Source of the DNA: Pseudomonas sp. 102515
Lineage (GTDB): Bacteria; Pseudomonadota; Gammaproteobacteria; Pseudomonadales; Pseudomonadaceae
Length of the DNA: 64,000 nt
Assembly (NCBI RefSeq): GCF_031085165.1
Contig: NZ_JAVHTY010000003.1
Coordinates: 310,001-374,000 of the forward strand
Direction: 5' to 3'
The position numbers and the translations under genes are program-made. Shown one piece after another: positions 34,735-44,367 of the stretch. The notes beneath the pieces are model-generated. The model saw only the letters and a list, made by a program, of their open reading frames with translations. It ran no database searches and had not been told where the DNA came from. Position 1 is the first letter of the stretch. Each line of letters begins with the position of its first letter.

Positions 34735-35320
34735 CGGCGCACCGCGCTGGCGGACCCGCGCGGCGGCCAGCGTTGAGCCGGACTGCGCCGAGGCGCCGCT
34801 CGGCTGGCTCTATGCGGACCGCGGCTCCCTCACCGAACGCCTGACCGCCCTCAGCGAGGGGCGCTTCGCCGTCGAGGTGATCGCCGAGGGCTGGCAAGCG
34901 CTGCGCCCGGACGAGTGCCAGGCGCTTGAGGTACCACCGGCCAGCCCCGGCTGGGTGCGCGAGGTCTGGCTGCGCGGTGGCGGCGAGGCCTGGGTCTTCG
35001 CCCGCAGCGTGGCGGCGCGCGAGGCTCTGGAAGCGGCGGATTTCGACCTGGCGGCGCTGGGCGAGCGCCCGCTCGGCCACTGGCTGTTCCAGGCGCCGGC
35101 CTTTGTCCGTGGGCCGCTGGAAGCCTGCCGCTATCCGCTGGCCTGGCTGCCCGCAGGGCCGGCAACCGCGCCCTGCTGGGCCCGGCGCTCGGTGTTCCGG
35201 CGCGGTCCCCTGGCGATCCTGGTGGGCGAGGTCTTTCTACCGGCCTTCTGGCCCCACGCCCGGCGCGAAGGCGAGTCGAATCATCAGGACGGCAGCGGCG
35301 ACGCGACAGGGCCCCTATAA
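34718..35320 (+). CDS. ubiC: chorismate pyruvate-lyase
   Basis: Converts chorismate to 4-hydroxybenzoate and pyruvate, the first committed step of ubiquinone synthesis. It has 200 residues. The substrate arginine is in WVREVWLRGG near residue 80, GHWLF near 122 corresponds to the buried region, and the catalytic glutamate is in GEVFLPAFW near 172. The ATG at 34718 lies inside the DUF2780 gene; no better start is present. It is followed by ubiA after 30 bases, as in other pseudomonads. Confidence 0.92.
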   Translation: MSGACDGAPRWRTRAAASVEPDCAEAPLGWLYADRGSLTERLTALSEGRFAVEVIAEGWQALRPDECQALEVPPASPGWVREVWLRGGGEAWVFARSVAAREALEAADFDLAALGERPLGHWLFQAPAFVRGPLEACRYPLAWLPAGPATAPCWARRSVFRRGPLAILVGEVFLPAFWPHARREGESNHQDGSGDATGPL

Positions 35321-35350
35321 TCGCGAGGCCCTTCGCCACGCAGCCGTCCG

Positions 35351-36298
35351 ATGAAAAAGAACGCTTCCCGCCCCCGTGATCGCCGTCCTGCCGCGCCCCG
35401 CGGCCCCGAGCCCAGCGCCCGGGTGATCGCCACGCGCCCCCGCCGCGAGCGCATCCGCGACTTCGTCCAGCTGACCCGGCTGGACCGGCCCATCGGCATC
35501 TATCTGCTGCTCTGGCCCACGCTCTGGGCGCTGTGGATCGCCGCCGAGGGCGTGCCGAGCCTGAAGAATCTGGTGATCTTCGTGCTCGGCGTGGTGCTGA
35601 TGAGATCGGCCGGCTGCGTGATCAACGACTTCGCCGACCGCAACTTCGACGGCCACGTCGCCCGCACCAGGAATCGCCCCCTGGCCACCGGGCGCATCTC
35701 GCCCAAGGAAGCCCTGCTGTTCTTCGCCGTGCTGGTGCTGCTCAGCTTCGGCCTGGTGCTCTGCACCAATGCCACCACCGTCTGGCTGTCCTTTGGCGCC
35801 CTCGGCGTGGCCGCGCTCTATCCCTTCATGAAGAGATACACCTACTACCCCCAGGCGGTGCTGGGCGCGGCCTTTTCCTGGGGCATGCCCATGGCCTTCA
35901 CCGCCGAGACCGGCGAACTGCCGGCCGCGGCCTGGCTGCTGTTCGTCGCCAACGTGATCTGGACGGTGGGCTACGACACCTACTACGCCATGGCCGACCG
36001 CGAAGACGATCTCAAGATCGGGGTGAAATCCACTGCCATCCTGTTCGGCGATGCCGACCGGGTGATCATTGCCACCCTGCAGGGCCTGACCCTGTTCTGC
36101 CTGGCGCTGGCCGGCGGTCGCTTCGGCCTGGGCCTGCCCTTCTACCTGGGCCTGGCGGTGGCGGCTGGCTGCTTCGCCTGGGAATTCCACGTCACCCGCG
36201 ACCGTGACCCGCTGGTGTGCTTCAAGGCCTTCCTGCACAACCACTGGGCGGGTCTGGCGATCCTCATCGGGATCATCGCCGATTACGGACTGCGCTGA
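35351..36298 (+). CDS. ubiA: 4-hydroxybenzoate polyprenyltransferase
   Basis: Attaches the polyprenyl tail to 4-hydroxybenzoate in the inner membrane. It has 315 residues and about nine hydrophobic segments. The two Asp-rich motifs that bind Mg and diphosphate are [20 protein letters not shown] near residues 95-114 (cited by [16 protein letters not shown]) and [13 protein letters not shown] near 215. The first ~35 residues are an Arg/Pro-rich extension not found in shorter UbiA proteins; a clear ribosome site for the ATG is lacking, and a later start is conceivable. It overlaps the convergent DMT gene by 16 bases. Confidence 0.94.
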   Translation: MKKNASRPRDRRPAAPRGPEPSARVIATRPRRERIRDFVQLTRLDRPIGIYLLLWPTLWALWIAAEGVPSLKNLVIFVLGVVLMRSAGCVINDFADRNFDGHVARTRNRPLATGRISPKEALLFFAVLVLLSFGLVLCTNATTVWLSFGALGVAALYPFMKRYTYYPQAVLGAAFSWGMPMAFTAETGELPAAAWLLFVANVIWTVGYDTYYAMADREDDLKIGVKSTAILFGDADRVIIATLQGLTLFCLALAGGRFGLGLPFYLGLAVAAGCFAWEFHVTRDRDPLVCFKAFLHNHWAGLAILIGIIADYGLR

Positions 36299-37272
36299 GC
36301 CGGAGCGCCCGCGGCGGCGTCGGCCACCTCCTCCGGTAGCGCCTCGGGTTGCGCCGCCGGCACCGCCCGGGCCTTCTTGGCCCTGGACGCCTTGCGGCTC
36401 TGCTGCCAGGCCACCGCCAGGCCGCTGGCGCAGATGACGAGGATGCCGATCAGCGCGCCGCTGTCCGGCACATGGCCGAAGACGAGATAGCCGATGATGC
36501 CGGCGGTGACGATCTGGCCGTAGCTGAAGGGCGCCAGCAGCGCCGGCGGCGCATAGCGGAAGGCCTGGGTCAGCAGCAGGTGGCCGGACATGCCGAAGAG
36601 GCCGAGCAGCGCCAGCATGAAGCCATGGGTCAGGGTCGGGATTTCCCAGAAGAAGGGCACCACGCTGCTCAGCACCAGGGTGTTGATGATGCCGGTGAGG
36701 AAGTTGCTGGTGGTGGGGCTGTCGATGCCGCTGAGCAGGCGCGTCAGCAGCTGGTAGAGCCCGAAGCACACCGCCGAGCAGACCGGCAGCAGCACCGCCG
36801 GGGTGAACAGCTGGCCACCCGGCCGCACGATGATCAGCACCCCGATGAAGCCGGCCAGCACCGCCGCCCACTGGCTGCGAGTCACGGTTTCCTTGAGCAG
36901 CGGCACCGACAGTGCCGTCACCATCAGCGGGGCGAGAAAGTTGACCGCGGTGGCCTCGGCCATCGGCAGATAGCGCAGCCCGGTGGTGAAGAACAGGCTG
37001 CAGCCGATCAGGCACAGCGCCCTGAGTACCTGCAGCCCCGGCCGCTTGGTGCGGATCACCGCCAGCCCCGAGCGCGGGATGAAGATGCCCATCATCAGCA
37101 GGGTATGGGAGAGGTAGCGGGCCCAGACCACCATGACCACCGGATAGAAGCCGGACAGGTACTTGGAGAGGGCATCGTGGGAGGCGAACAGCCAGACCGC
37201 GAAGCAGATCAGGGCGATGCCCTTGAGCGGCTGGTCGGCGAATCTCAGAGTGGGTCCTGCTTGGGCGCTCAT
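36283..37272 (-). CDS. DMT-superfamily (EamA) transporter
   Basis: A 329-residue protein with ten predicted membrane segments in two EamA repeats. [22 protein letters not shown] opens the first (cited by [15 protein letters not shown]), [18 protein letters not shown] is typical, and the second repeat ends [16 protein letters not shown] 30-residue Ala/Glu/Arg-rich tail follows on the cytoplasmic side. Family members mostly export amino acids or metabolites. No regulator lies beside it. Confidence 0.88.
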   Translation of the reverse strand: MSAQAGPTLRFADQPLKGIALICFAVWLFASHDALSKYLSGFYPVVMVVWARYLSHTLLMMGIFIPRSGLAVIRTKRPGLQVLRALCLIGCSLFFTTGLRYLPMAEATAVNFLAPLMVTALSVPLLKETVTRSQWAAVLAGFIGVLIIVRPGGQLFTPAVLLPVCSAVCFGLYQLLTRLLSGIDSPTTSNFLTGIINTLVLSSVVPFFWEIPTLTHGFMLALLGLFGMSGHLLLTQAFRYAPPALLAPFSYGQIVTAGIIGYLVFGHVPDSGALIGILVICASGLAVAWQQSRKASRAKKARAVPAAQPEALPEEVADAAAGAPAQRSP

Positions 37273-37306
37273 TGGACTCCCGTGGCGCTTTGAGTCTGTT
37301 CAAAGC

Positions 37307-37373
37307 CTGCTGCGCGTCGGCCAAACGTCGTTGAAAATGCCTTCGGAATGCTCATTTACCCTTTGTAAACTCC
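37307..37373 (+). repeat. dispersed intergenic repeat, copy A
   Basis: Shares with 53948-54030 the blocks CTGCTGCGCGTYGGCC, CGTTGAA and TGCTCATTTAC-N5-GTAAAYTCC in the same order. The last block is an inverted repeat TTTAC/GTAAA. It lies just upstream of the DMT gene on the opposite side from its promoter. Function unknown. Confidence 0.6.
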
Positions 37374-37658
37374 GCTTCCTCAGGCACTTTCGCCTTGTTT
37401 GTCTCTAGCTCGCGAGACGTTGAACACACTCTGACGGCGGTCCCTGACCGCCTGCATGATCCGGCCGCCCTGCACGGCGGTCCGTCGGCATGACCACCGA
37501 CTCGGGACATGGACCTCGACGACAGCGGAGCGTGCCGTCGAGCAGCCGTCCTGTCGCCCTCAGGACCGCGATACCGGGCGATATTTCAATAGCTTACTAA
37601 CTATGACCCGGCGTGCAGCCCGGTCTCCCCCGAGCTTAGTCCAAGCGCCCCGCCGATC
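37374..37658. other. non-coding gap rich in GC hairpins
   Basis: No gene is supported here. The stretch holds GGCGGTC-CCT-GACCGCC (37436-37452), CCGCC-CTGCA-CGGCGG nearby, and several further GCGGTCC/GGACCGC repeats. Then comes an AT-richer segment before the 3' end of the LysR gene. It may contain the LysR terminator and the DMT promoter. Nothing more specific is seen. Confidence 0.5.
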
Positions 37659-38612
37659 TCAATGCGATTGTCCGACGACTTCGCTGACGGCCCGCACGAA
37701 GGCCTCGTCCGCCTCCAGCGCCCCAGGGATCTGTTCGCGCAGATAGGCCACCCAGGTGCGGATCTTGGCATCCAGGTACTGCCGCGAGGCATAGAGGGCA
37801 TAGACGTTGAGGCGCTGCAGGCGATAGGCCGGCAGCACCCGCACCAGGCTGCCGTCGCGCAGGCCGTCCACCGCCGAATAGAGCGGCAGCACGCCGATGC
37901 CGAGCCCCTGGCGCAGGGCCTCGGTCATGGCGTCGCCGACGTTGACCTGGAAGGGGGTCTCGCCGATGCGATAGGTTTCCGGGCCGTTGGGCCCGTCGAA
38001 CTGCCAGCGGTCGAAGGACACCACCGGGCTGATGAATCTCAGGCAGGCGTGGTTGGCCAGTTCCGCCGGCGTCTGCGGCTGGCCGTGCTCCTGCAAGTAG
38101 GCGGGCGAGGCGCAGAGGATGCTGTAGGTGTGGCCGATCTGCTGGGAGACGAAGCCGGAATCGGGTAGCTCGGCCGCGACCACGATGGCCAGGTCGAAGC
38201 CCTCCTCGAGCAGATCGGGGATGCGGTTGGCCATGGTCAGGTCGAAGCGCACCTCAGGGTACAGGGCGCGATAGCCGGCGATGGCACGGATTACGTAGTG
38301 CTGACCGATGCCGGTCATGCTGTGCACCCGCAGTCGTCCTTCGGGCCGCGCCTGGGCGTGTCCGGCCTCGGCTTCGGCCTCCTCGACATAGGCGAGGATC
38401 TGCTCGCAGCGCGCCAGGTAGCGCTGGCCGGCTTCGGTCAGGGCGATGCGTCTCGTCGTGCGGTGCAGCAGGCGGGTGCGCAGATGGGTTTCCAGATGGG
38501 CCACCGCCCGGGAGACGTGGGCCGTGGTGGTCTGCAGCGTCTGGGCCGCGCCGGTGAAGCTGCCGCTTTCCACCACGGCGACGAAAACGCGCATGTTGTG
38601 CAGGGTGTCCAT
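37659..38612 (-). CDS. LysR-family regulator of the efflux operon
   Basis: A 317-residue LysR protein. The start at 38612 (MDTLHNMRVFVAVV) has GAGG close upstream; a longer frame by 12 codons is possible. The helix-turn-helix is FTGAAQTLQTTTAHVSRAVAHLE near residues 20-42 (key part TTTAHVSRAVAHLE). The effector domain shows RLRVHSMTGIGQHYVIRAI and VGDAMTEALRQGLGIGVLP. It is divergent from an outer-membrane factor/FUSC/HlyD operon, like the AaeR-AaeXAB arrangement for aromatic acid efflux, and probably controls it. Confidence 0.88.
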   Translation of the reverse strand: MDTLHNMRVFVAVVESGSFTGAAQTLQTTTAHVSRAVAHLETHLRTRLLHRTTRRIALTEAGQRYLARCEQILAYVEEAEAEAGHAQARPEGRLRVHSMTGIGQHYVIRAIAGYRALYPEVRFDLTMANRIPDLLEEGFDLAIVVAAELPDSGFVSQQIGHTYSILCASPAYLQEHGQPQTPAELANHACLRFISPVVSFDRWQFDGPNGPETYRIGETPFQVNVGDAMTEALRQGLGIGVLPLYSAVDGLRDGSLVRVLPAYRLQRLNVYALYASRQYLDAKIRTWVAYLREQIPGALEADEAFVRAVSEVVGQSH

Positions 38613-38652
38613 GCCGCCTCGACAGTCGGGAAAAGCGTCATTCTCCATATTA

Positions 38653-38667
38653 TTTCAGTATGTGAAA
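38653..38667. promoter_or_regulatory. LysR-type operator
   Basis: TTTCA-GTATG-TGAAA is a perfect inverted repeat of the T-N11-A class bound by LysR proteins, 41 bases upstream of the lysR start in the 257-base gap to the efflux operon. Confidence 0.5.
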
Positions 38668-38869
38668 CAAAGATTCGCGGGTTGGCGCGCTAATCGACCA
38701 CCTCGGAATTTTATAGAATCGTTAGCAGCCTAATGGTAACGTCCGCTGACCGCTCGGTTCACGGGCGTCTCCTACGGGCGTCCTCTTCAGTTCCAGCTCA
38801 TCTCGCCGACCTCGCTGCGCCGTCTCATGCCAGACGCAGGTATGGCCCTGTTGCCAACGGACCCCCCAC

Positions 38870-40372
38870 GTGTCGCCTTCCTCTAGCAGAGCCTGGCCCG
38901 CGCTCACGGTGGTCGCCCTCGCGACCCTGCTGGCCGGCTGTATCGGTACCGGTCACAACGCGCCCCAGGCGCAGCGCCTCGACGACCAGGCGCTGGCCAC
39001 CGACGGTGCCATCCAGGCCGCCGCCAGCCAGGCCGCCTGGCCGGAGCGTCAATGGTGGCGCGCCTATGGCGATCCCCAGCTGGATGCCTGGATCAGCGGC
39101 GCGCTGGCCGACAACCCGCGTCTGGCCACGGCCGCCGCCCGGGTGCGCCGCGCCGAGTCCCTGGCCGGCCTGGCGGCATCCCGCGAAGCCCTGCAGGTCG
39201 AGGGCAAGGGCGCTTTCAAGCGCTACAGCTGGCCCACCGACGGCTTCTATGGCCCGGGCGAGCTGGCCGATCGCACCACCTGGAACAACAATGCCGAGCT
39301 GGGCCTGAGCTATGCCCTGGACTTCTGGGGCCGCGAACGCGACGCCAGCGCCCAAGCCCTGGACCAGGCCCACCAGGCCGCCGCCGAGGTGCGCGCGGCC
39401 GAGCTGGAACTGACCGGCAACATCGTCCGCAGCTACATCGGCTTCGCCCTGCACCACGATCAGCGCGACATCCTCGCCGCCACCCTGGAGCAGCAGCGGC
39501 ACCTGGCCGACCTCGCCCAGCGCCAGCTGGACGGCGGCCTCGGCACCCAGTTCGAGGTCAGCCAGGCGCGCGCCCTGCTGCCCGAGACCGAGCGCCAGCT
39601 GGAAGCCCTGGACGAGACCCTGGCGCTGGATCGCAACCAGCTCGCCGCCCTGGCCGGCAAGGGCCCGGGTGCCGGCGCCCGCCTGCAGCGCCCGCGCCTG
39701 ACCCTGGGCGCCGCACCGCGCCTGCCCAGCGCCCTGCCACTGGAACTGGTCGGCAAGCGCCCCGACGTGGTGGCGCGCCGCTGGCAGATCGCCGCGGCGG
39801 CCAAGGGCGTGGACGTCGCCCGCGCCAGCTTCTATCCCAACATCGACCTGGTGGCCAACGTCGGCCAGTTCCTGACCCTGGGTCGCCTCAGCGAGATGCT
39901 GACCCACGCCAAGACTGGCTCCTTCATAGGTCCCGCCTTTTCTTTGCCGATCTACGACGGCGGCGCCCTACGCGGGCGCCTCGGCGCGGAGTCGGCGGCC
40001 TACGACGTGGCCGTCAGCGCCTACAACCAGACCCTGGTGGACGCCCTCAAGGACATCTCCGACGCCCTGATCAAGGCCGACTCGGCGGCCAGGCAGGCCA
40101 CCCTCGCCGACCAGGCCAGCCAGGAGGCCCAGCGCACCTACGACATCGCCCGCGAGGCCTTCCGTCGCGGCCTGACCGACTACCTGCACGTGCTCGACGC
40201 CCAGACCCGGCTGTTCGCCCAGCAACGCGTCACCGCCCAGGTCCACGCCCTGCGCCTGGCCGCCCAGGCCGCTGCCCTGGTCGCCCTCGGCGGCGGTGCG
40301 GACCTCGAACGCGGCCCGGGCGACCACGATCTGGTGCCGGCACGCGTCGCCGTCGAGCGAGCCCCCCGATGA
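38870..40372 (+). CDS. outer-membrane efflux factor (NodT/OprM family)
   Basis: A 500-residue lipoprotein channel. The lipobox ATLLAGC is at residues 18-24. QWWRAYGDPQLDAWISGALADN is the family hallmark near 60 (cited by YGDPQLDAWISGAL). Two repeated helical hairpins follow, each ending in a conserved stretch (YALDFWGRERDA near 145, ISLPIYDGGALRG-like near 360). GTG is the start. The gene is the first of the operon and overlaps the FUSC gene in ATGA. It should provide the exit duct for the complete pump encoded here. Confidence 0.92.
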   Translation: MSPSSSRAWPALTVVALATLLAGCIGTGHNAPQAQRLDDQALATDGAIQAAASQAAWPERQWWRAYGDPQLDAWISGALADNPRLATAAARVRRAESLAGLAASREALQVEGKGAFKRYSWPTDGFYGPGELADRTTWNNNAELGLSYALDFWGRERDASAQALDQAHQAAAEVRAAELELTGNIVRSYIGFALHHDQRDILAATLEQQRHLADLAQRQLDGGLGTQFEVSQARALLPETERQLEALDETLALDRNQLAALAGKGPGAGARLQRPRLTLGAAPRLPSALPLELVGKRPDVVARRWQIAAAAKGVDVARASFYPNIDLVANVGQFLTLGRLSEMLTHAKTGSFIGPAFSLPIYDGGALRGRLGAESAAYDVAVSAYNQTLVDALKDISDALIKADSAARQATLADQASQEAQRTYDIAREAFRRGLTDYLHVLDAQTRLFAQQRVTAQVHALRLAAQAAALVALGGGADLERGPGDHDLVPARVAVERAPR

Positions 40373-42525
40373 GTGCCGGCACCGCCATCGGCGCGCCGCT
40401 GCGCCAGGCCCTCGGCGCCTGGGCACGCAGCGATGGCAGCCTCTGGCTCTACCAGGCCAAGGTGCTGCTCGCCGCCAGCCTGACCCTCTGGCTGGCCATG
40501 CGCCTGCAACTGCCGCACCCCAGCTCGGCGGTGATCACCGTGTTCATCGTCATGCAGCCGCAGAGCGGCCAGGTCCTGGCCAAGAGCTTCTACCGGGTCA
40601 TGGGCACGCTGCTGGGACTGGCGGTGATGCTGGTGCTGATCGCCCTGTTCGCCCAGGAACGGGTGCCCTTCCTGATCTGCCTGGCGCTGTGGATCGGCCT
40701 CTGCGTGGCCGGTTCGGCGCGCTACCGGGACTTTCGCAGCTATGCCTGCATGCTGGCCGGCTACACCGCCGCGCTGATCGGCATTCCCGCCGCGCTCAAT
40801 GCCGATACCGCCTTCATGTCGGCGGTGATGCGGGTACTGGCCATCACCCTGGGCGTACTCTGCAGCGGCGCGGTGAGTGCGGCGGTCTTTCCGCAGACCA
40901 GCGCCACGGCCATGCGCGCGACCCTCTATCGGCGCATGGGGGGCTTCGCCGGATTGGCCGCCGACGTCCTGCGCGGTCGTCTCGACCGTGCCACCCTGGA
41001 GGCTGCCGGAGTACGCCTGGCCGCCGAGGCGGTGGGGCTGGAAAGCCTGCGCAGCGCCTCGGCCTTCGAAGACCCGCACATGCGTATGCGCAGCGGGCGC
41101 CTGGCCCGCCTGAATGCCGAGTTCATGGGACTCACCACCCGCCTGCACGCCCTGAGTCGCCTGCTGATGCGGCTGCGCGAACACGAGGCCCAGCTGCCGC
41201 TGGCCGCCCTCGAACGCCTCTGGGCACCGCTGCTCGATCTGTTCGAGCAGTGGCGTGGCCAGTCCCTCAGCGACAGCGCCGCGCCTGCTGCCGCCGCCCG
41301 GCTGGAAGCCCTGCACCAGGGTCTGCGACCGCGCATCCGCGCCTTGCGTGCCGAGCTGCCACCCTTGAGTGAAGCTGACCGACGCGACTTCGAGACCGCC
41401 GTGGAACTGCTCTTTCGCTTCACCGGCGAATGGCACGGCTATCTGCAGACCCATGCCTCCCTGGCGGCGCCGCGGCACAGCCGCGAGCAGTGGAAGCCGC
41501 GCTTCGTAGCCAAGGCCAATGCCCTGGGTGCGGCGGTCACCGGCATTCGCAGCGCCTTTCTGGTGCTGGTGCTGGGCGCCTTCTGGATTGCCAGCGCCTA
41601 TCCCAGTGGCGGCATGCTGGCGCTCAACGCCGCGGCCGTCTCGGCCCTGGCCTCGGCCTCGCCGGACCCCAAGCGCACCGCGCTGCAGATGGCCGTCGGC
41701 GCCAGCGGCGGCGTGGTGCTGGGCTTCTTCCTGACTTTCTTCGTCTTTCCCTGGATCACCGGACTGCCGCTGCTGCTGCTGACCCTGGCACCGGTGTTCA
41801 TGCTGGGCACCTGGATCTCCCTGCGCCCGGGCTGGATCGGCTATGGCCTGGGCTGCCTAGTGTTCTTCTGCTTCACCTCGATCCCGGACAATCCGCCGGT
41901 CTACGACGCCTACGCCTTCATCAACAACGGCATCGCCGTGGTCCTGTCGATGGTGATCACCGCGGCGGTTTCGGCGGTGCTGCTGCCACCCAACAGCCCC
42001 TGGCTATGGCGCCGGCTGGAGCGTGACCTGCGCCAGCAGCTGGTGCGGGCGGTGAGCGCGCCATTGCCGCACCTGGCGCCAGCCTTCGAAGGCCAGACCC
42101 GCGACCTGCTCAACCAGGCCTATGGCGTAAGTGCCGGACGCGGCGAGGCTCAGCGTCGCCTGATCGGCTGGGCCTTCGCGGTGCTGGAGATCGGCCATGC
42201 GGTGATCGAACTGCGCCAGTTGCAGGCCCGCCTGCCCGCGGCCCCGCGTTATGCCGAGGGCAGCGCCTGGCGCCAGGCCATTCGGGTGCTCGGGCGTGCC
42301 CTGGTGCGCCTTTTCCTCAAGCCCGGCGCGGAGCATCTGCGGCGGGCATTGGTGGCGGTGGACACGGCCCTGGCTGCCGTGGCGACCGTGACCGAACCGC
42401 CGGAACTGCCCTATGACGAGTCGCCCCTGCGCCAAGTGCAGAGCGACCTGCACTTCATCCGCAGCGCCCTGCTCGATCCCCAGGGGCCGCTGGCCCGCTA
42501 TCACGAGATCCCCCATGCCCCGTGA
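40369..42525 (+). CDS. FUSC-family inner-membrane efflux protein (AaeB-like)
   Basis: A 718-residue protein of the fusaric acid resistance/aromatic acid exporter family. Two hydrophobic blocks of about six segments each (residues 20-190 and 380-550) flank a helical cytoplasmic region. HPSSAVITVFIVMQPQSGQVLAKS near 45 is typical (key part MQPQSGQVLAKSFYR), as is AYPSGGMLALNAAAVSALAS near 410. It overlaps the outer-membrane factor gene by 4 bases and DUF1656 by 11 bases. With HlyD it makes a tripartite pump; substrates in the family are aromatic acids and fusaric acid. Confidence 0.9.
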   Translation: MSAGTAIGAPLRQALGAWARSDGSLWLYQAKVLLAASLTLWLAMRLQLPHPSSAVITVFIVMQPQSGQVLAKSFYRVMGTLLGLAVMLVLIALFAQERVPFLICLALWIGLCVAGSARYRDFRSYACMLAGYTAALIGIPAALNADTAFMSAVMRVLAITLGVLCSGAVSAAVFPQTSATAMRATLYRRMGGFAGLAADVLRGRLDRATLEAAGVRLAAEAVGLESLRSASAFEDPHMRMRSGRLARLNAEFMGLTTRLHALSRLLMRLREHEAQLPLAALERLWAPLLDLFEQWRGQSLSDSAAPAAAARLEALHQGLRPRIRALRAELPPLSEADRRDFETAVELLFRFTGEWHGYLQTHASLAAPRHSREQWKPRFVAKANALGAAVTGIRSAFLVLVLGAFWIASAYPSGGMLALNAAAVSALASASPDPKRTALQMAVGASGGVVLGFFLTFFVFPWITGLPLLLLTLAPVFMLGTWISLRPGWIGYGLGCLVFFCFTSIPDNPPVYDAYAFINNGIAVVLSMVITAAVSAVLLPPNSPWLWRRLERDLRQQLVRAVSAPLPHLAPAFEGQTRDLLNQAYGVSAGRGEAQRRLIGWAFAVLEIGHAVIELRQLQARLPAAPRYAEGSAWRQAIRVLGRALVRLFLKPGAEHLRRALVAVDTALAAVATVTEPPELPYDESPLRQVQSDLHFIRSALLDPQGPLARYHEIPHAP

Positions 42526-42715
42526 AATCGCCTTCCACGGCCTCTACCTGCCTACCGTGACGGTGCTGTTCTTGGTCGCCGCCCTGCTCGCCTGGGCGCT
42601 GGACCGGGTGCTCGCCGTGGTCGGCCTCTACCACGTCGTCTGGCATCCGGCGCTGCTGCGCCTGGCCCTGTTCATCTGCCTCTACTGCGCCCTGGCGCTG
42701 TGCGTCTATCGCTAG
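42515..42715 (+). CDS. DUF1656 small membrane protein (AaeX-like)
   Basis: A 66-residue protein with two hydrophobic segments (LPTVTVLFLVAALLAWAL and LLRLALFICLYCALALCVY). The opening PREIAFHGLYLP is the DUF1656 signature. AaeX in E. coli holds the same place between or beside the pump genes. It overlaps the FUSC stop and is followed by hlyD after 10 bases. Its exact role is unknown; it is generally required or accessory to the FUSC/HlyD pair. Confidence 0.9.
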   Translation: MPREIAFHGLYLPTVTVLFLVAALLAWALDRVLAVVGLYHVVWHPALLRLALFICLYCALALCVYR

Positions 42716-42725
42716 GACTCCTGCC

Positions 42726-43625
42726 ATGATCCTCAAGAAACTCTTCGGCGTGCTCTTTACCCTGCTGGTGGTCTGCCTGGCGCTGATCCTCGGGCGGCTG
42801 CTCTGGGTGCACTACATGAACGACCCCTGGACCCGCGATGGCCGGGTACGCGCCGAGGTCATCACCATCGCGCCCGACGTGGCGGGCCTGGTGACCGAGA
42901 TCGCCGTGCGCGACAACCAGTGGGTCAACAAGGGCGACCTGCTGCTGCAGATCGATCCCGAGCACTACGAGATCGCCGTGCACCAGGCCGAGGCCACGGT
43001 CGCCGCGCGCAAGGCCACCCTGGCCATGCGCCAGCAGAACGCGCGCCGCCGCGCCGACATCGACAGCCTGGTGGTTTCCCGCGAAAACCGCGAAGACGCC
43101 AGCAGCGCCGCCCTGGCCGCCGAGGCCGATCTGCGCCAGGCCCAGGCCCAGCTGGAATCGGCACGCCTCAACCTCAAGCGCACCCGGGTACTGGCGCCGG
43201 TCGATGGCTACGTGACCAACCTTTCGGTGTTCAAGGGCGACTACGCCGCTGCGGGCGCACCCAAGCTGGCCGTCATCGATGCCCATTCGTTCTGGGTCTA
43301 TGGCTATTTCGAAGAGACCAAGCTGCCCCATGTACGGGTGGGGGCGGTCGCCGAGATGCGGCTGATGAGCGGCCAGACGCTACAGGGCCATGTGGAAAGC
43401 ATCGCCCGCGGCATCTATGACCGCGACAATCCCCAGAGTCGCGAACTCACCGCCGACGTGAATCCCACCTTCAACTGGGTACGCCTGGCCCAGCGGGTAC
43501 CGGTACGTATCGCTCTGGATCCGCTGCCGGAGGGGCTGCTGCTCGCAGCCGGTACCACCTGCACCGTCGTATTGGAAGACGCCCGCGGCGAGCGCTCCTG
43601 GTGGGATGCCTTCTGGCAGGGCTGA
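42726..43625 (+). CDS. HlyD-family periplasmic adaptor (AaeA-like)
   Basis: A 299-residue membrane fusion protein with one N-terminal anchor (FGVLFTLLVVCLALILGRLLW, residues 7-27). The lipoyl half-motifs are VAGLVTEIAVRDNQWVNKGDLL near 56 (key part VRDNQWVNKGD) and RTRVLAPVDGYVTN near 150. A short helical hairpin separates them. FWVYGYFEETKLPHVRVG near 195 is typical of AaeA. It links the FUSC protein to the outer-membrane factor and is the last gene of the operon. A terminator follows. Confidence 0.93.
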   Translation: MILKKLFGVLFTLLVVCLALILGRLLWVHYMNDPWTRDGRVRAEVITIAPDVAGLVTEIAVRDNQWVNKGDLLLQIDPEHYEIAVHQAEATVAARKATLAMRQQNARRRADIDSLVVSRENREDASSAALAAEADLRQAQAQLESARLNLKRTRVLAPVDGYVTNLSVFKGDYAAAGAPKLAVIDAHSFWVYGYFEETKLPHVRVGAVAEMRLMSGQTLQGHVESIARGIYDRDNPQSRELTADVNPTFNWVRLAQRVPVRIALDPLPEGLLLAAGTTCTVVLEDARGERSWWDAFWQG

Positions 43626-43649
43626 GTCCTGCCAAACGCCAGATTTTTT
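43612..43649 (+). terminator. terminator of the efflux operon
   Basis: TCTGGC (43612-43617) pairs with GCCAGA (43638-43643), with an alternative inner stem GGCAGG/CCTGCC, and six T follow (43644-43649). It overlaps the last codons of hlyD. Confidence 0.7.
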
Positions 43650-43665
43650 CTGTTCCCAAACAACA

Positions 43666-43722
43666 ACACCCCTGACGTCGGCGGGTTTCGCGAGAGACGA
43701 AACCGGTCGAATTCAGGGGTGT
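43666..43722. other. long nested hairpin, possible ncRNA or dispersed element
   Basis: ACACCCCTGA (43666-43675) is the exact inverse of TCAGGGGTGT (43713-43722). Inside, GGTTTCG-CGAGAGA-CGAAACC (43684-43704) forms a second perfect hairpin. The 316-base gap to DUF1328 holds no gene. On the plus strand the structure follows CAAACAACAACA, a CA-type Hfq/Crc-like stretch. Direction and promoter are unresolved. It could also be a Pseudomonas repeat. Confidence 0.4.
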
Positions 43723-43893
43723 GGTCGTAACCAGCCCAGTCCGCCGCGAGTGCGAAAGTACTCCCTGTACTCTTGGAACCCTCCCTTGCTGCAGAGCGTT
43801 CCGACCATGTGGCCATTGCGTCCCGGGTTAGGGGACGGCTTCGAGGTTGTCCATTGAATCGGCTTAAAGCTGCAATCCGATGACAGAGCCTCA

Positions 43894-43918
43894 GCTGCCG
43901 GTCATCGCGACCGGCAGC
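43894..43918 (-). terminator. hairpin after DUF1328 gene
   Basis: GCTGCCGGTC-ATCGC-GACCGGCAGC is a perfect 10-bp stem located 24 bases past the DUF1328 stop on the minus strand. No T tract follows, so termination strength is uncertain. Confidence 0.5.
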
Positions 43919-43941
43919 GTGTTCAGCTCACAGATCTGCCG

Positions 43942-44357
<416 letters not shown>

Positions 44358-44367
44358 GGCCATGACC

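Noticed and set aside
39052-40368. Upstream extension of the FUSC frame by more than 430 codons
   Set aside because: The extension lies in another frame of the outer-membrane factor gene and is Arg/Pro-rich; the ATGA junction at 40369 gives a normal FUSC N terminus.
43415-43816. A 133-codon minus frame over the end of hlyD and the following gap
   Set aside because: It runs antisense to hlyD and through the nested hairpin; no ribosome site and no domain.
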